Of a DNA stretch of 64,000 nucleotides, positions 35,550-44,420 are shown one piece after another. The stretch spans positions 3,348,001-3,412,000 of the forward strand of contig NZ_JACHDO010000001.1 of the NCBI RefSeq assembly GCF_014201115.1, given 5' to 3'. A program made the translations under genes and the position numbers. The notes below the pieces were generated by a model that made no database searches, was not told the DNA's origin, and saw only the letters and a list, made by a program, of their open reading frames with translations. Position 1 is the first letter of the stretch, and every line of letters starts with the position of its first letter. The stretch is from Nocardiopsis metallicus. Its GTDB lineage: Bacteria > Actinomycetota > Actinomycetes > Streptosporangiales > Streptosporangiaceae.

Positions 35550-35813
35550 GTGAAGAGGATCACGCAGAGGGAGTTCCGAAACAAGGCCGCCGCTGTCATG
35601 GACGCGGTGGAGGCCGGGGAAACCTTCCATGTCACGCGTAACGGGGTGGAGGTCGCCGAAGTGAGGCCCATCGCCCGCGGGCGCAAACTCAGCGCTCAGG
35701 AACTGGTCGAGCGCCACCGGCGCCCGCCAGGCGTCGACCATGCCGAAATGAGGGACGAAGCCGATGAGTTCCTCGGCGACGAAGATCGGGGCGGCGAGGA
35801 CGAACACGCCTGA
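35550..35813 (+). CDS. Phd/YefM-type antitoxin
   Basis: 87 residues from GTG at 35550. KRITQREFRNKAAAVMDAVEAGETFHVTRNGVEVAEVRP is the DNA-binding Phd/YefM fold as found in actinobacterial antitoxins paired with PIN toxins. The acidic C-terminal tail (EFLGDEDRGGEDEHA) would neutralise the toxin. The toxin frame that follows is damaged, so this looks like a surviving solitary antitoxin or an autoregulator. Confidence 0.82.
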   Translation: MKRITQREFRNKAAAVMDAVEAGETFHVTRNGVEVAEVRPIARGRKLSAQELVERHRRPPGVDHAEMRDEADEFLGDEDRGGEDEHA

Positions 35814-35814
35814 A

Positions 35815-36211
35815 GGCCACGCGTCCGGGGTCCTCGGCACCCGCGCCGTCATCGACCGACCCGATCTCGACCCTGCGGTCCCGCCGGACTTTCCCGAGAT
35901 CACCTCCGTCACCGTGGCTGAACTCCATCAGGGGGTCGCCATGGCGAAGGAGCCCGTGGCCAGAGCCGTGCGCACAGAACGGCTCCGGGGCGCGGCCGTG
36001 GATTTCGTGCCGCTGCCGTTGGGTGGTGAAGCTGCCGCACGCTACGGCACCCTGGTCGCCTTGACCATCGCGGCGAACCGCGGCCCGAAACCGCGCAGGA
36101 TGGATCTGATGATCGCCTCGATCGCCTCCGTTCACGGGCCGCCCCTCTGACACACGGAACGCGGAGGACTTCAAGGGCCTCGAAGGCGCCCTAGAGGTCA
36201 TCGCGGTCTGG
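35815..36211 (+). pseudogene. Broken PIN-domain (VapC-like) toxin
   Basis: The homologous part begins GVLGTRAVIDRPDLD and continues PEITSVTVAELHQGVAMA to RRMDLMIASIASVHGPPL, then hits a stop at 36148-36150. The normal ending, TRNAEDFKGLEGALEVIAV, resumes at once in another frame (about 36154-36211), proving a frameshift. In addition the first catalytic Asp (usual VLDTSAVID) is Gly, and no start codon is in place near the antitoxin stop. Three defects argue for loss of function, leaving the antitoxin alone. Confidence 0.82.
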
Positions 36212-36433
36212 ACTCGCCCGCGTCGGCACGGTCGGGGCGACTGCGTCGAGGCCACCGAAACCTCCGGGGTCGTCAAGTCGGGGACACCGGGCACCGGGAG
36301 CCGGGCGCGCGCTCCTTCTCTTCCCGGGAACGGAATACCTGCCTCTCCGCCACCCGAAAACCGGCAGAGACCCCCTGCAGCGCCGAACTTCTCGGGGTTC
36401 CGGCGCGTCGGACACACCAGAGCCTCTCACTGT

Positions 36434-37447
36434 GTGACGGTTCCGTCACCGGTCAGGGCGGCCGCCCCTCCGCCCCCTAACCCCCCGCGAGGTACCGACG
36501 CCGTGTTCACCTCCCCACGCCGTTCCCTGCCCGCGTTCACGCCCCTGGGCGCGCACGACCCCGCCCGGTTGGGCCCGCACCGGTTACTGGGGCGTCTGGG
36601 GTCCGGCGGGATGGGCACCGTCTATCTGGGCCGCTCCCGGTTCGGGCGTTTGGTCGCGGTCAAGGCCGTGCACCCGGAGTTGGCCGACGAGCCGGAGTTC
36701 CGGGCCCGCTTCGCCCGTGAGGTCGGATCACTGCGCCGCGTCCGCAGCCGCTTCGTGCCGCGCTTCATCGGCGCCGCGCCCCGGGCCCCGAGCCCCTGGC
36801 TCGCCACCGAGTTCATCCCCGGGCCGACCCTGCACGCACGGGTCAGGAGCACCGGCCCGCTGATCGGCCGCTCCCTGACCCGGCTGGCCGCCGGAGTGGC
36901 CTCGGCGCTGGCCGACATCCACGGCGCCGGGCTCGTGCACCGCGACCTCAAGCCGAGCAACGTCATCATCTCCCCGGACGGCCCCCGGATCCTGGACTTC
37001 GGAATCGCCCGTGCCCTGGACAGCGCCCCCTATCCCCCGACGGGTCACGCGTACGCCCCGGGCCGCGACGGGCGTTCCGTGGACGTCGCCGCCAACACCC
37101 GGGCGGGCGGGGTGGCGGGCACCCCCGGCTGGATCGCGCCCGAGCGGCTCCTGGGCGCGCCCGCCACCACCGCCTCTGACGTGTTCTCGTGGGGGCAGCT
37201 GACCGCCTACGCCGCCACCGGCCGCAACCCCTTCGGGCGCGGGAGCGTCGGCACCGTCACCCGTCGGGTGCTGCGCGGTGCGGCCGACCTGGCCGGGCTC
37301 CCATCGGAGTTGTTCCCCCCGGTGCACGCCGCGCTGACCGCACCCGCCGCCTACCGGCCCACCCCGGAACAGATCCTGCGCGACCTCCAGCTGATTCCGG
37401 CGACTCCCTGGCCACTTCCGGACAACAGGAAGCCCGCATTCACCTAG
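36434..37447 (+). CDS. Soluble Ser/Thr protein kinase (PknB-like catalytic domain)
   Basis: 337 residues from GTG at 36434; GTG at 36503 is an alternative, since the first 25 residues are only Pro/Ala-rich. Kinase motifs: GSGGMGTVYLG (57-67), Lys77 in VAVKAVH, HRDLKPSN (169-176, catalytic Asp171), DFG (188-190), GTPGWIAPERL and SDVFSWG. Unlike most actinobacterial STPKs it has no transmembrane helix or extracytoplasmic PASTA domain, and it ends soon after the C-lobe. The activation segment carries an inserted Gly/Arg/Pro-rich loop. Partner unknown. Confidence 0.88.
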   Translation: MTVPSPVRAAAPPPPNPPRGTDAVFTSPRRSLPAFTPLGAHDPARLGPHRLLGRLGSGGMGTVYLGRSRFGRLVAVKAVHPELADEPEFRARFAREVGSLRRVRSRFVPRFIGAAPRAPSPWLATEFIPGPTLHARVRSTGPLIGRSLTRLAAGVASALADIHGAGLVHRDLKPSNVIISPDGPRILDFGIARALDSAPYPPTGHAYAPGRDGRSVDVAANTRAGGVAGTPGWIAPERLLGAPATTASDVFSWGQLTAYAATGRNPFGRGSVGTVTRRVLRGAADLAGLPSELFPPVHAALTAPAAYRPTPEQILRDLQLIPATPWPLPDNRKPAFT

Positions 37448-37802
37448 TCACTCTCAGTATCGGCCCTGCGTGGTTCGCCCCGGCGATGAGTTCGGAACCG
37501 ACGCCCGCCAGACCCACGAAATCCGAGCATGCGCGCTGCTGGGGACCGGTCCCCGCCGGTGTCCGCGGTCCGTCGGGGAGGGCCGTGGGTCGGCCGGGGA
37601 GAGGGGCCCAGCGCAGGGCGCACACCTGCCCAGTGTCACCGAGAGACAACACCGAGGGGTGACAAGCACCACTTATCGGAACAGAATGGACCCATACGGC
37701 CAGTGCGGGCCCCCTGATTTTCGGGCTCACGGCGCCCGGCCCGCGACGCGGGGCAGCCACGGGCCCCTGGCCCCCACATTTCCCCACCGGAGGAGAGACC
37801 GG
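37448..37802. other. Intergenic region, nothing recognised
   Basis: 355 bp between the kinase gene and the next membrane-anchored protein; no gene, repeat or clear operator seen. Confidence 0.5.
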
Positions 37803-38492
37803 ATGGAAGGCGCTCTGTCCCTGATCGCCCTGGTCGCCGTGGTGGTGTCGGCCGGGGTGATCACGGTCGCCGCGCATTTTCGCAAGGAACGGGTCAGCGA
37901 GCTGCGGCACTGGGCCGACGAACACGGCTGGCACTACACCGAGCACCATCCGCGGCCGCTGGAGGAGGCGACGCCGCCCCTGGCCCTGCGCGGGCGCGAC
38001 CCCCGGGTACGGCACGTGCTCACCGGTCGCCGCGGCGCGCACCTGGTCACGATGTACGAACTCAGCCACAGCGCCCCCACGTCCGCGCGGCGCGGCACCG
38101 GACAGGCCCGGCACACCCACCGCGTCGTGGCCGTGCACGCGCCGGGCGGCGGAGGCGAACTGGAGATCCGCCGCCGCGACCTGGCGCGTACCGTGTCCCT
38201 GGACGGCCGGGGCGACCCGGAGGAGGTCGACCGGGCCTTCGCCGAGGCCTTCCACACCGTCAGCTCCGACGACCGCTTCGCCCGCGCCGTCCTGGACCAC
38301 GGCACGGTCTCCTGGCTGCTGTCGGACTGCCGCTCGCGCTCCCTGCCGGTACGCTTCACCGGCGGCCACGTCATGACCTGGGCGGCCATGCGCCTGGACC
38401 CCGACCGCGCCCTGACCGCGGCGGACTACCTGATCGAACTGATGAGCCGGGTCCCCGAGCAAGCCTGGGAACGCAACACCACGGGGTCCTGA
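37803..38492 (+). CDS. Hypothetical protein with one N-terminal membrane helix
   Basis: 229 residues from ATG at 37803 behind GGAGGAGAG. One transmembrane helix (about residues 4-24, LSLIALVAVVVSAGVITVAA) and a soluble domain of about 200 residues beginning RHWADEHGWHYTEHHPRPLE. The domain has LVTMYELSHSA and FHTVSSDDRFARAVLDH segments, a pattern seen in actinobacterial membrane-anchored proteins of unknown role; N-in topology leaves the domain in the cytoplasm by the positive-inside rule. Family not recognised with certainty. Confidence 0.75.
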   Translation: MEGALSLIALVAVVVSAGVITVAAHFRKERVSELRHWADEHGWHYTEHHPRPLEEATPPLALRGRDPRVRHVLTGRRGAHLVTMYELSHSAPTSARRGTGQARHTHRVVAVHAPGGGGELEIRRRDLARTVSLDGRGDPEEVDRAFAEAFHTVSSDDRFARAVLDHGTVSWLLSDCRSRSLPVRFTGGHVMTWAAMRLDPDRALTAADYLIELMSRVPEQAWERNTTGS

Positions 38493-38636
38493 ACCACAGC
38501 ACCACGGGATCAGCGAGTACGAACCCATCATCTACGGACAGAGCACAACCGTGGGTATCCGGCCCCGAGCGTACGGTTCCGTCAGGCGAGGCGGATAAAA
38601 TCCGGCATACCCCAACGCACGAGGAGCAGTTACCCC

Positions 38637-38795
38637 ATGAGCGACCCCAATGCCACGCACCGCATCTCGCGCGCGGACCTGTTCCGCGACGACGAGGAGG
38701 AGACCGCGCCGGACCCCAACGCCACCGCGAAGATCTCCCGTGAGGACCTCTTCAAGGACGACAAGGACGACAAGAGCCCGCGTGAGCGCGGCTGA
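38637..38795 (+). CDS. 52-residue protein made of two copies of a DPNAT-ISR-DLF motif
   Basis: ATG at 38637 follows GAGGAG; TAAAAT at 38596-38601 is a good -10 candidate. The product consists of two near-identical halves: DPNATHRISRADLFRDD and DPNATAKISREDLFKDD, each followed by an acidic stretch, then a short basic end. It is very hydrophilic, with no signal. A perfect terminator follows 23 bp after the stop, and the GC-skewed codon positions are consistent with coding. No family known to me. Confidence 0.72.
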   Translation: MSDPNATHRISRADLFRDDEEETAPDPNATAKISREDLFKDDKDDKSPRERG

Positions 38796-38817
38796 TCCGG
38801 CCCCTCCCGAAACGGTG

Positions 38818-38851
38818 GAGCGCCCGCCCCCCAGCTGGGGGGCGGGCGCTC
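38818..38851. terminator. Bidirectional terminator with 15-bp perfect arms
   Basis: GAGCGCCCGCCCCCC, loop AGCT, and the exact complement; sits between the small convergent gene and thrS. Confidence 0.85.
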
Positions 38852-38889
38852 TTCGCGTGCGGGGGGCGCCGAACGCGCCTCGGCTGCCC

Positions 38890-40866
38890 CTACGGGCGGC
38901 GCTCGCGGACGGCGGCGACGATCTCGGCCACCGCCTCCTCCACCGGCACACCGTTGTTCTGCGAACCGTCGCGGTAGCGGAAGGACACCGCGTTCTTGCT
39001 GATGTCCTCGTCACCGGCCAGCAGCATGAAGGGGACCTTCTGCTTCTGGGCGTTGCGGATCTTCTTCTGCATGCGGTCGTCGCTGGCGTCGACCTCGACC
39101 CGGATCCCCTCCGCGCGCAGCTTGGCGGCGACCTCCTGGAGGTAGGGGACGTGCTCGTCGGCGATCGGGATGCCCACCGCCTGGACCGGGGCCAACCAGG
39201 CCGGGAACGCGCCCGCGTAGTGCTCCAGCAGCACGGCGAAGAACCGCTCGATCGAACCGAACAGCGCGCGGTGGATCATCACCGGGCGCTGGCGGGTGCC
39301 GTCGGCCGCGGTGTACTCCAGGTCGAAGCGCTCGGGCAGGTTGAAGTCCACCTGGATGGTGGACATCTGCCAGGTGCGGCCGATGGCGTCCTTGGCCTGT
39401 ACGGAGATCTTCGGGCCGTAGAAGGCGGCGCCGCCCGGGTCCAGGACCAGTTCCAGGCCCTGCTTCTCGGCCGCCCGACGCAGGGTGTCGGTGGCCTCCT
39501 GCCAGTTGGCGTCGTCGCCGATGTACTTCTCCGGGTCCTTGGTGGACAGCTCCAGGTAGAAGTCCTCCAGGCCGTAGTCGCGCAGCAGGTCCAGCACGAA
39601 GGTGAGCAGCGAGTCGAGCTCGTCCGCCATCTGCTCCTTGGTGCAGTAGATGTGCGCGTCGTCCTGGGTGAAGCCGCGGGCGCGGGTCAGGCCGTGCACC
39701 ACACCGGACTTCTCGTACCGGTACACGGTGCCGAACTCGAACATGCGCAGCGGCAGCTCACGGTAGGAGCGCCCGCGCGCGTCGAAGATCAGGTTGTGCA
39801 TCGGGCAGTTCATCGGCTTCAGGTAGTAGTCCTGACCGCCGTCGAGCTGCATGGGGGGGTACATGCCGTCCGCGTACCAGTCCAGGTGCCCCGACTTCTC
39901 GAACAGGGCGCTCTTGGTGGCGTGCGGCGAGTAGACGAACTCGTAGCCGCCCTCCTCGTGGCGCTTGCGGGAGTAGTCCTCCATCACCCGGCGGATGATG
40001 CCGCCCCTGGGGTGGAAGACGGCCAGGCCGGAGCCGATCTCGTCCGGGATGGAGAACAGGTCAAGTTCGGAGCCGAGCTTGCGGTGGTCGCGCTTCTCGG
40101 CCTCCTCCAGGAAGGCCAGGTACTCCTTGAGCTTGTCCTTGGACTCCCAGGCGGTGCCGTAGACGCGCTGGAGCTGCGGGTTGGTCTCCTTGCCGCGCCA
40201 GTAGGCGGCGGCGGTGCGCATCAGCTTGAAGGCCGGGATGGCCTTGGTGGTGGGGACGTGCGGACCGCGGCACAGGTCCTTCCAGCACAGCTCGCCGGTG
40301 CGGGAGTGGATGTTGTCGTAGATGGTGAGCTCACCGGCGCCGACCTCGGCGGAGGCGCCCTCGGCGGCCTCCGCGGCGCCGCCCTTGAGGCCGATCAGCT
40401 CCAGCTTGTAGGGCTCGGTGGCCAGTTCGGCGCGGGCGTCGTCGTCGGAGACGGCGCGGCGGTCGAAGCGCTGCCCCTGCTTGATGATCTGCTGCATCTT
40501 CTTCTCGATGCTCTTGAGATCGGCGGGGGTGAAGGGCTCGGCGACGTCGAAGTCGTAGTAGAAACCGTTGTCGACGGGCGGGCCGATGCCCAGCTTGGCC
40601 TCGGGGAAGAGCTCCTGGACGGCCTGGGCGAGCACGTGCGCGGTGGAGTGGCGCAGGATCGCCCGCCCCTCCTCGGAGTCGATCGCGACGGGCTCGACGG
40701 CGTCGCCGTCGGAGAGCTCCCAGGCGAGGTCGCGGGGCTCACCGTTGACCAGGGCGGCGATCACGGTCCTGCCGTCCGCCTCCAGCGCCTGCCCCGCGGT
40801 AGTCGTGGCCGCCACCGCACGCTGGGTTCCGGCGAGGGTGATGTGCAGCTCAGACGCGGCGGACAC
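38890..40866 (-). CDS. thrS: Threonyl-tRNA synthetase
   Basis: 658 residues from GTG at 40866 with AGGAG upstream. Domain order is standard: TGS domain (1-60), editing domain with [12 protein letters not shown] and the distal [10 protein letters not shown] zinc-like motif (60-240), class II catalytic core with PMNCPMHN, motif 2 [25 protein letters not shown] and motif 3 [15 protein letters not shown], and the anticodon-binding domain with [14 protein letters not shown] at the C-terminus. Charges tRNA-Thr with threonine; essential. Complete and normal in length. Confidence 0.97.
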   Translation of the reverse strand: MSAASELHITLAGTQRAVAATTTAGQALEADGRTVIAALVNGEPRDLAWELSDGDAVEPVAIDSEEGRAILRHSTAHVLAQAVQELFPEAKLGIGPPVDNGFYYDFDVAEPFTPADLKSIEKKMQQIIKQGQRFDRRAVSDDDARAELATEPYKLELIGLKGGAAEAAEGASAEVGAGELTIYDNIHSRTGELCWKDLCRGPHVPTTKAIPAFKLMRTAAAYWRGKETNPQLQRVYGTAWESKDKLKEYLAFLEEAEKRDHRKLGSELDLFSIPDEIGSGLAVFHPRGGIIRRVMEDYSRKRHEEGGYEFVYSPHATKSALFEKSGHLDWYADGMYPPMQLDGGQDYYLKPMNCPMHNLIFDARGRSYRELPLRMFEFGTVYRYEKSGVVHGLTRARGFTQDDAHIYCTKEQMADELDSLLTFVLDLLRDYGLEDFYLELSTKDPEKYIGDDANWQEATDTLRRAAEKQGLELVLDPGGAAFYGPKISVQAKDAIGRTWQMSTIQVDFNLPERFDLEYTAADGTRQRPVMIHRALFGSIERFFAVLLEHYAGAFPAWLAPVQAVGIPIADEHVPYLQEVAAKLRAEGIRVEVDASDDRMQKKIRNAQKQKVPFMLLAGDEDISKNAVSFRYRDGSQNNGVPVEEAVAEIVAAVRERRP

Positions 40867-41367
40867 GGTGACTCCTAGGGATTACGTCGATGTCGTGGAG
40901 CGAACCGGCCGACGGCCGGGCCAGTGGCCGACACTTCGAGGCCAGGCGTTTCGCTCCCCCGATGCTATCGGCTCCGGGGTGGAGGTGCTTCTGGTTGTCC
41001 ACAGGGGAGCGGCGGGTGCGCCCGAGCGGCGGGCGAGAGGCCCTGAGGCGGCGACAGCGGCCCGGGGTCTCGGAGGGGGGCACGGGGGGACCAAGGGCGA
41101 ACCGTCCTGATTCGGCCGGGGGATTCGGCCGCGAGGGAGCACCCTCGCCCGGTTCTCCGCCGTACCCGCGAAGCTCACTGGAGAGTTTGGAGCGGCCGGC
41201 ACCGGAAGGTTCTGTCATAGATCATCACGTTTTCCGGGGATTCTCCGCAGCCCCCGCGGGAACCATTGATCAGACCAGCGGGATCGGTGAGAATCAGCAG
41301 ACATCCGATCACGCCCATCAAGCTCGACCTGAATGCATCCGTCGCACCGACCGAATACTGTGAGCGC
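40867..41367. other. 501-bp divergent region upstream of thrS
   Basis: Contains the thrS promoter/leader and, at 41356-41361, the TACTGT -10 of the next gene. I looked for T-box features (specifier hairpin, GGTGG anti-terminator bulge) and saw none. No gene. Confidence 0.45.
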
Positions 41368-41814
41368 ATGTCACCGAGCCCACCCAACGGGCCCCCGGCC
41401 CCGGAGACATCCCCCACTCACCATGCCCGCGTACGACGGTGGAGGCGCCTGCGCGCACGGCTTCGCCTGTTCCGGAAGCGGATGCACACCCACCCCGTCC
41501 TGCACATCCCCTGGCGTGTCCTGGTCGGCACGGTGGGCACCGTCGTCGTCCTGGCCGGGATCGTCATGATGGTCCTGCCCGGCCCCGGGATCGCCTCGGT
41601 CCTCCTCGGACTGCTCATCCTCAGCACCGAGTTCCGCTGGGCCCACCGTCTGCTGCGCCCCGCGCGCGTATGGGCCCGCAGGGGCGAGAAGTGGGCGGTC
41701 AGGACCAAGAACCAGTACCTGGAGCGCCGACGCGAGCGCAGGGACGTCAAGGCCGCGCGCCGTGGAAACGCCTCCGGGCCGGACTCCCCTCCTGCGGGCA
41801 GTCCGAGCGAGTGA
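41368..41814 (+). CDS. PGPGW (TIGR02611) family membrane protein
   Basis: 148 residues from ATG at 41368, chosen because TACTGT lies 6 nt upstream (leaderless) and the longer frame has no ribosome site. A basic N-terminus (RVRRWRRLRARLRLFRKR) precedes two close transmembrane helices with the family signature VLPGPGIASVLLGLLILSTEF between them, then a basic C-terminal helix (RRRERRDVKAARR). Function of the family unknown. Confidence 0.85.
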   Translation: MSPSPPNGPPAPETSPTHHARVRRWRRLRARLRLFRKRMHTHPVLHIPWRVLVGTVGTVVVLAGIVMMVLPGPGIASVLLGLLILSTEFRWAHRLLRPARVWARRGEKWAVRTKNQYLERRRERRDVKAARRGNASGPDSPPAGSPSE

Positions 41815-41968
41815 GCACCTCGACGGGGTGAGCGGAGCCCGCCCGCGGGGACCTGATCCTGGGCGGGACTTACGGGCGGGAACTTTTCCCGTTCCGACCC
41901 GATACCGAAACCCGGCCCCGGCCGCATACCCGCACGTTGCCCGGGGTTGCCCGGACCAAAAACAAAAA

Positions 41969-42007
41969 AGAGGGACCCAGTCCGCGTGATACGGAGTGGG
42001 TCCCTCT
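41969..42007 (-). terminator. Intrinsic terminator of tRNA-Val(CAC)
   Basis: 11-bp outer stem AGAGGGACCCA with its complement and an inner TCCG/CGGA pair. On the minus strand it is followed by TTTTTTGTTTTT, a textbook rho-independent terminator and rare in this GC-rich window. Confidence 0.9.
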
Positions 42008-42013
42008 GCCATG

Positions 42014-42087
42014 TGGGCGATACTGGACTCGAACCAGTGACCTCATCGGTGTGAACGATGCGCTCTAGCCAACTGAGCTAATCGCCC
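42014..42087 (-). tRNA. tRNA-Val (anticodon CAC)
   Basis: 74 nt. Acceptor stem GGGCGAT/ATCGCCC, D-arm TAGCTCAGTTGGCTAGAGC, anticodon stem CATCG/CGATG with loop TTCACAC, T-arm with GGTTCGAGTCC. No encoded CCA. Reads GTG codons. Confidence 0.97.
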
Positions 42088-42567
42088 CTCTGGGCTGCCG
42101 CCCCGTCCGGCCTCGTCGGCCTGACAAGAAAAACTCTAGCGCATGTTCGGGAGTGGTCGACGCACCCGGCTTCGCCCAGCGACCCCAGAGGCATGTGACC
42201 GAGGTCACATTTAATGGTCGGCGGGATCCCACAGGTTTCCTTTGCCGACCGCGATCCCCGCAATGAGTAGGAGTTCCCGCACCCGTGGACCCTCCCGAAG
42301 CGACCGCGGATTGACCTCCGCGTGACACGGGCCACTCATCATGGGGAAATCTTTGGTTTCCCCTGGTCATTACAGTGACGAAGGATCGTGGTGCCGCGAC
42401 GCGGCGCGCTGGCCCCGCTGGGCGGGCAGCGAGACCTCCGGTCCCACCGACCAAGAAATTCTCCGTACTCACGTCATAGTCCGCGGCCAGCCGCGTTGGA
42501 GCGAGTGAGACGGCAACCCGGCCCGCGACCCAGGACTCTGGGCCGGACGAGAAAAGGTTTGGCGAAC
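42088..42567. promoter_or_regulatory. Divergent region between tRNA-Val and the SsgB-like gene
   Basis: 480 bp without a gene. Holds the tRNA -10 TAGAGT (minus strand, 42133-42138), a CRP-like palindrome at 42193-42210 and the inverted repeat GGGGAAA/TTTCCCC at 42343-42363, 205 bp before the ssg start. Confidence 0.6.
42193..42210. promoter_or_regulatory. CRP/FNR-family consensus site
   Basis: ATGTGACC-GA-GGTCACAT, 8-bp arms; contains TGTGA-N6-TCACA, and also fits the GTG-N6-GNCAC consensus reported for Streptomyces Crp. It lies between the tRNA promoter and the SsgB-like gene; which one it controls is not evident. Confidence 0.6.
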
Positions 42568-42990
42568 ATGAACAGTAGCGACACGACTGCCACCGCCGAG
42601 CTGGGCCTGCGACTCGTGGTCCCGGAGCGCACCGCGGTTCCCCTGATCGCACGACTCGACTACAGCGCTGACGACCCGTACGCGATCCGCGTGGCGTTCC
42701 ACACCGGCGAGGACAACCCCGTCGAGTGGATCTTCGCGCGCGAACTCCTCACCGTGGGCATCGTGCGCCCCGTCGGCGAGGGCGACGTCCGCGTGTGGCC
42801 CTCCAAGGACGAGAGCGGCGACCGTTCGGTCAGCATCGCGCTCTCCTCGCCCTTCGGCCAGGCCGAGTTCGACACCCAGGTCTCCCCGCTGGCGGAGTTC
42901 CTCCACCGCACCTACGAGATCGTCCCGGCCGGCCAGGAGGCCCAGTTCGTGGACCTCGACGACGAGATCGAGCAGCACCTCCACTCCTGA
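42568..42990 (+). CDS. ssgB: SsgA-like sporulation/cell-division protein (SsgB type)
   Basis: 140 residues from ATG at 42568. SALP family signature: LRLVVPERTAVPLIARLDYSADDPYAIRVAFHTG, then VEWIFARELLTVGIVRPVGEGDVRVWP and SSPFGQAEFDTQ, with the helical C-terminus AEFLHRTYEIVPAGQE. SsgB recruits FtsZ to sporulation septa in Streptomyces and is the most conserved member. Length and the simple locus fit SsgB best; other SALPs are possible. It implies a sporulating actinomycete. Confidence 0.9.
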   Translation: MNSSDTTATAELGLRLVVPERTAVPLIARLDYSADDPYAIRVAFHTGEDNPVEWIFARELLTVGIVRPVGEGDVRVWPSKDESGDRSVSIALSSPFGQAEFDTQVSPLAEFLHRTYEIVPAGQEAQFVDLDDEIEQHLHS

Positions 42991-43101
42991 GGGTCACGCG
43001 CGTTCCCGAGCCGCTCCCAGGAGCACACGCCCGCGGGAGCGCACGCCGCCCCTCGCCCCCAGGAGCGGGCGCGCCCGAGAAGTCGCGGGACCGCAGGAGG
43101 C

Positions 43102-43139
43102 GGGGAGGGGGACGGCGCCTGGGCGCCGTCCCCCTCCCC
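43102..43139. terminator. Bidirectional terminator with 18-bp perfect arms
   Basis: GGGGAGGGGGACGGCGCC, two-base spacer and exact complement, between the convergent ssgB and pabC genes. Confidence 0.88.
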
Positions 43140-43178
43140 TGTCGTCTTCCGCACGGGTTCCCGTGCGCCGTCAACCCC

Positions 43179-44021
43179 TCACGGGTCGATGTCGGCCGCC
43201 GAGCGCTCGGCGAACACCGCCATCGCCTTCGCCGTGACCGGCCCCGCCTCGTCCGACACGCGCTGGTCGTCGATGTTGAGGATCGGCTGCACGTCACGGC
43301 CGGTGGAGGTCAGGAAGGCCTCGGAGACCTCCGGAAGCCGCTCCATCGGAACGTCCTCCTCCTCTCCGCCGAACCACTCCAGGACCAGCTCCCGGGTGAT
43401 GCCGGCCAGCGGACCGGCCGAGAGCGGCGGGGTGACGAGCTTGCCGTCGAGCACCACGAAGATGTTGCTCCCGGTTCCCTCGCACAGGTTCCCGCTGATG
43501 TTGCGGAAGATCGCCTCGCTGCCCCCGCGCTCGCGCGCGTAGGCCAGGGCCCGCACGTTGTCCGCGTAAGAGGTGGTCTTGAGCCCGGCCAGCGCCCCGA
43601 ACTCGTTACGCGGCCAGGGCGCCAGGGACACGTCCGTGACCGGGGCGATACCGGGGAAGGGGCCCAGCGCCACGATCGCGGTCTGCTCCCCCGTGCCGCG
43701 GTCCGAACCGAGCGGTCCGGCCCCGTCCGTGACGGTGACGCGCACGCGGGCGTCGGTCAGCTCCGGGTTGGCCGCGATGGCCTGGGCCACCCCGTCCCCG
43801 ATCAGTTCCAGGTCGGGCTCGTCCATACCCAGCCCCCGCGCGGAGCGGGCCAGCCGCTTCAGGTGCCGGGTGAGCGCGAACGGCCTGCCGTTGCGCGCGC
43901 GTACCGTCTCGAAGACGCCGTCCCCCACGGTGATCCCGTGGTCGAGCACCGGGATCCGCGCTTCCTTCTCCTCCAGAACGGCGCCGCGACCGTAACCGGC
44001 GCCAGCGATCCACACCCTCAT
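43179..44021 (-). CDS. pabC: Aminotransferase class IV, probable aminodeoxychorismate lyase
   Basis: 280 residues from ATG at 44021. Fold-type IV PLP enzyme: DHGITVGDGVFETVRARNG at the N-terminus, the PLP Lys148 in AGLKTTSYADNVRAL, EAIFRNISGNLCEGTGSNIF, and LAGITRELVLEW binding phosphate. Length and these motifs fit 4-amino-4-deoxychorismate lyase, which makes p-aminobenzoate for folate. Branched-chain or D-amino acid aminotransferases are the alternatives. No pabA/pabB in the window. Confidence 0.85.
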   Translation of the reverse strand: MRVWIAGAGYGRGAVLEEKEARIPVLDHGITVGDGVFETVRARNGRPFALTRHLKRLARSARGLGMDEPDLELIGDGVAQAIAANPELTDARVRVTVTDGAGPLGSDRGTGEQTAIVALGPFPGIAPVTDVSLAPWPRNEFGALAGLKTTSYADNVRALAYARERGGSEAIFRNISGNLCEGTGSNIFVVLDGKLVTPPLSAGPLAGITRELVLEWFGGEEEDVPMERLPEVSEAFLTSTGRDVQPILNIDDQRVSDEAGPVTAKAMAVFAERSAADIDP

Positions 44022-44420
44022 TCCAACCCCCAAGTCCTCAAGGGCCCTGCTCGGGCCGGTGACACCTCGAATCCTCCCACCTCGGGCCCTCCCCTCGCCT
44101 GGAGATCCGACAGGCCAGCCGTACCGCCGGGGCGAGACCCTGACAAGTCCCCTGTCCGGCACCGGCCGCTGGTCCGGTTTTCCAACTCTGCGCGGGCCCC
44201 CGTCATCACTGGTCAGAACCGTTGGCCACGCGGGGTGGCCCACCCGGGGCCGATGGCTGCAGCCGGACAGATAAGTTACGAATGACTATCATCTGGGCAA
44301 CGCTTATGCGGGACCGGTGGCAGCCTCCCCTAGCCGCCTCTGCAGTCCGGTGCACGCGAAGCGTCCCGCAGCGCGCGTGTCCCGCCACGCACGACCACAC
44401 CAGACACAGCAAAGAGAGAC
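44022..44420. other. Divergent intergenic region between pabC and the roadblock gene
   Basis: 399 bp, no gene and no clear operator; a locally AT-richer stretch at about 44270-44312 probably contains the promoter of the roadblock gene. Confidence 0.45.

Noticed and set aside
36148..36430. Continuation of the PIN toxin frame as a separate gene
   Set aside because: After the recognisable toxin C-terminus the shifted frame runs on into unrelated sequence; it is a frameshifted tail, not a gene.
40867..41265. T-box riboswitch upstream of thrS
   Set aside because: No specifier hairpin, AGGGTGG-type T-box sequence or antiterminator/terminator pair was visible on the minus strand.
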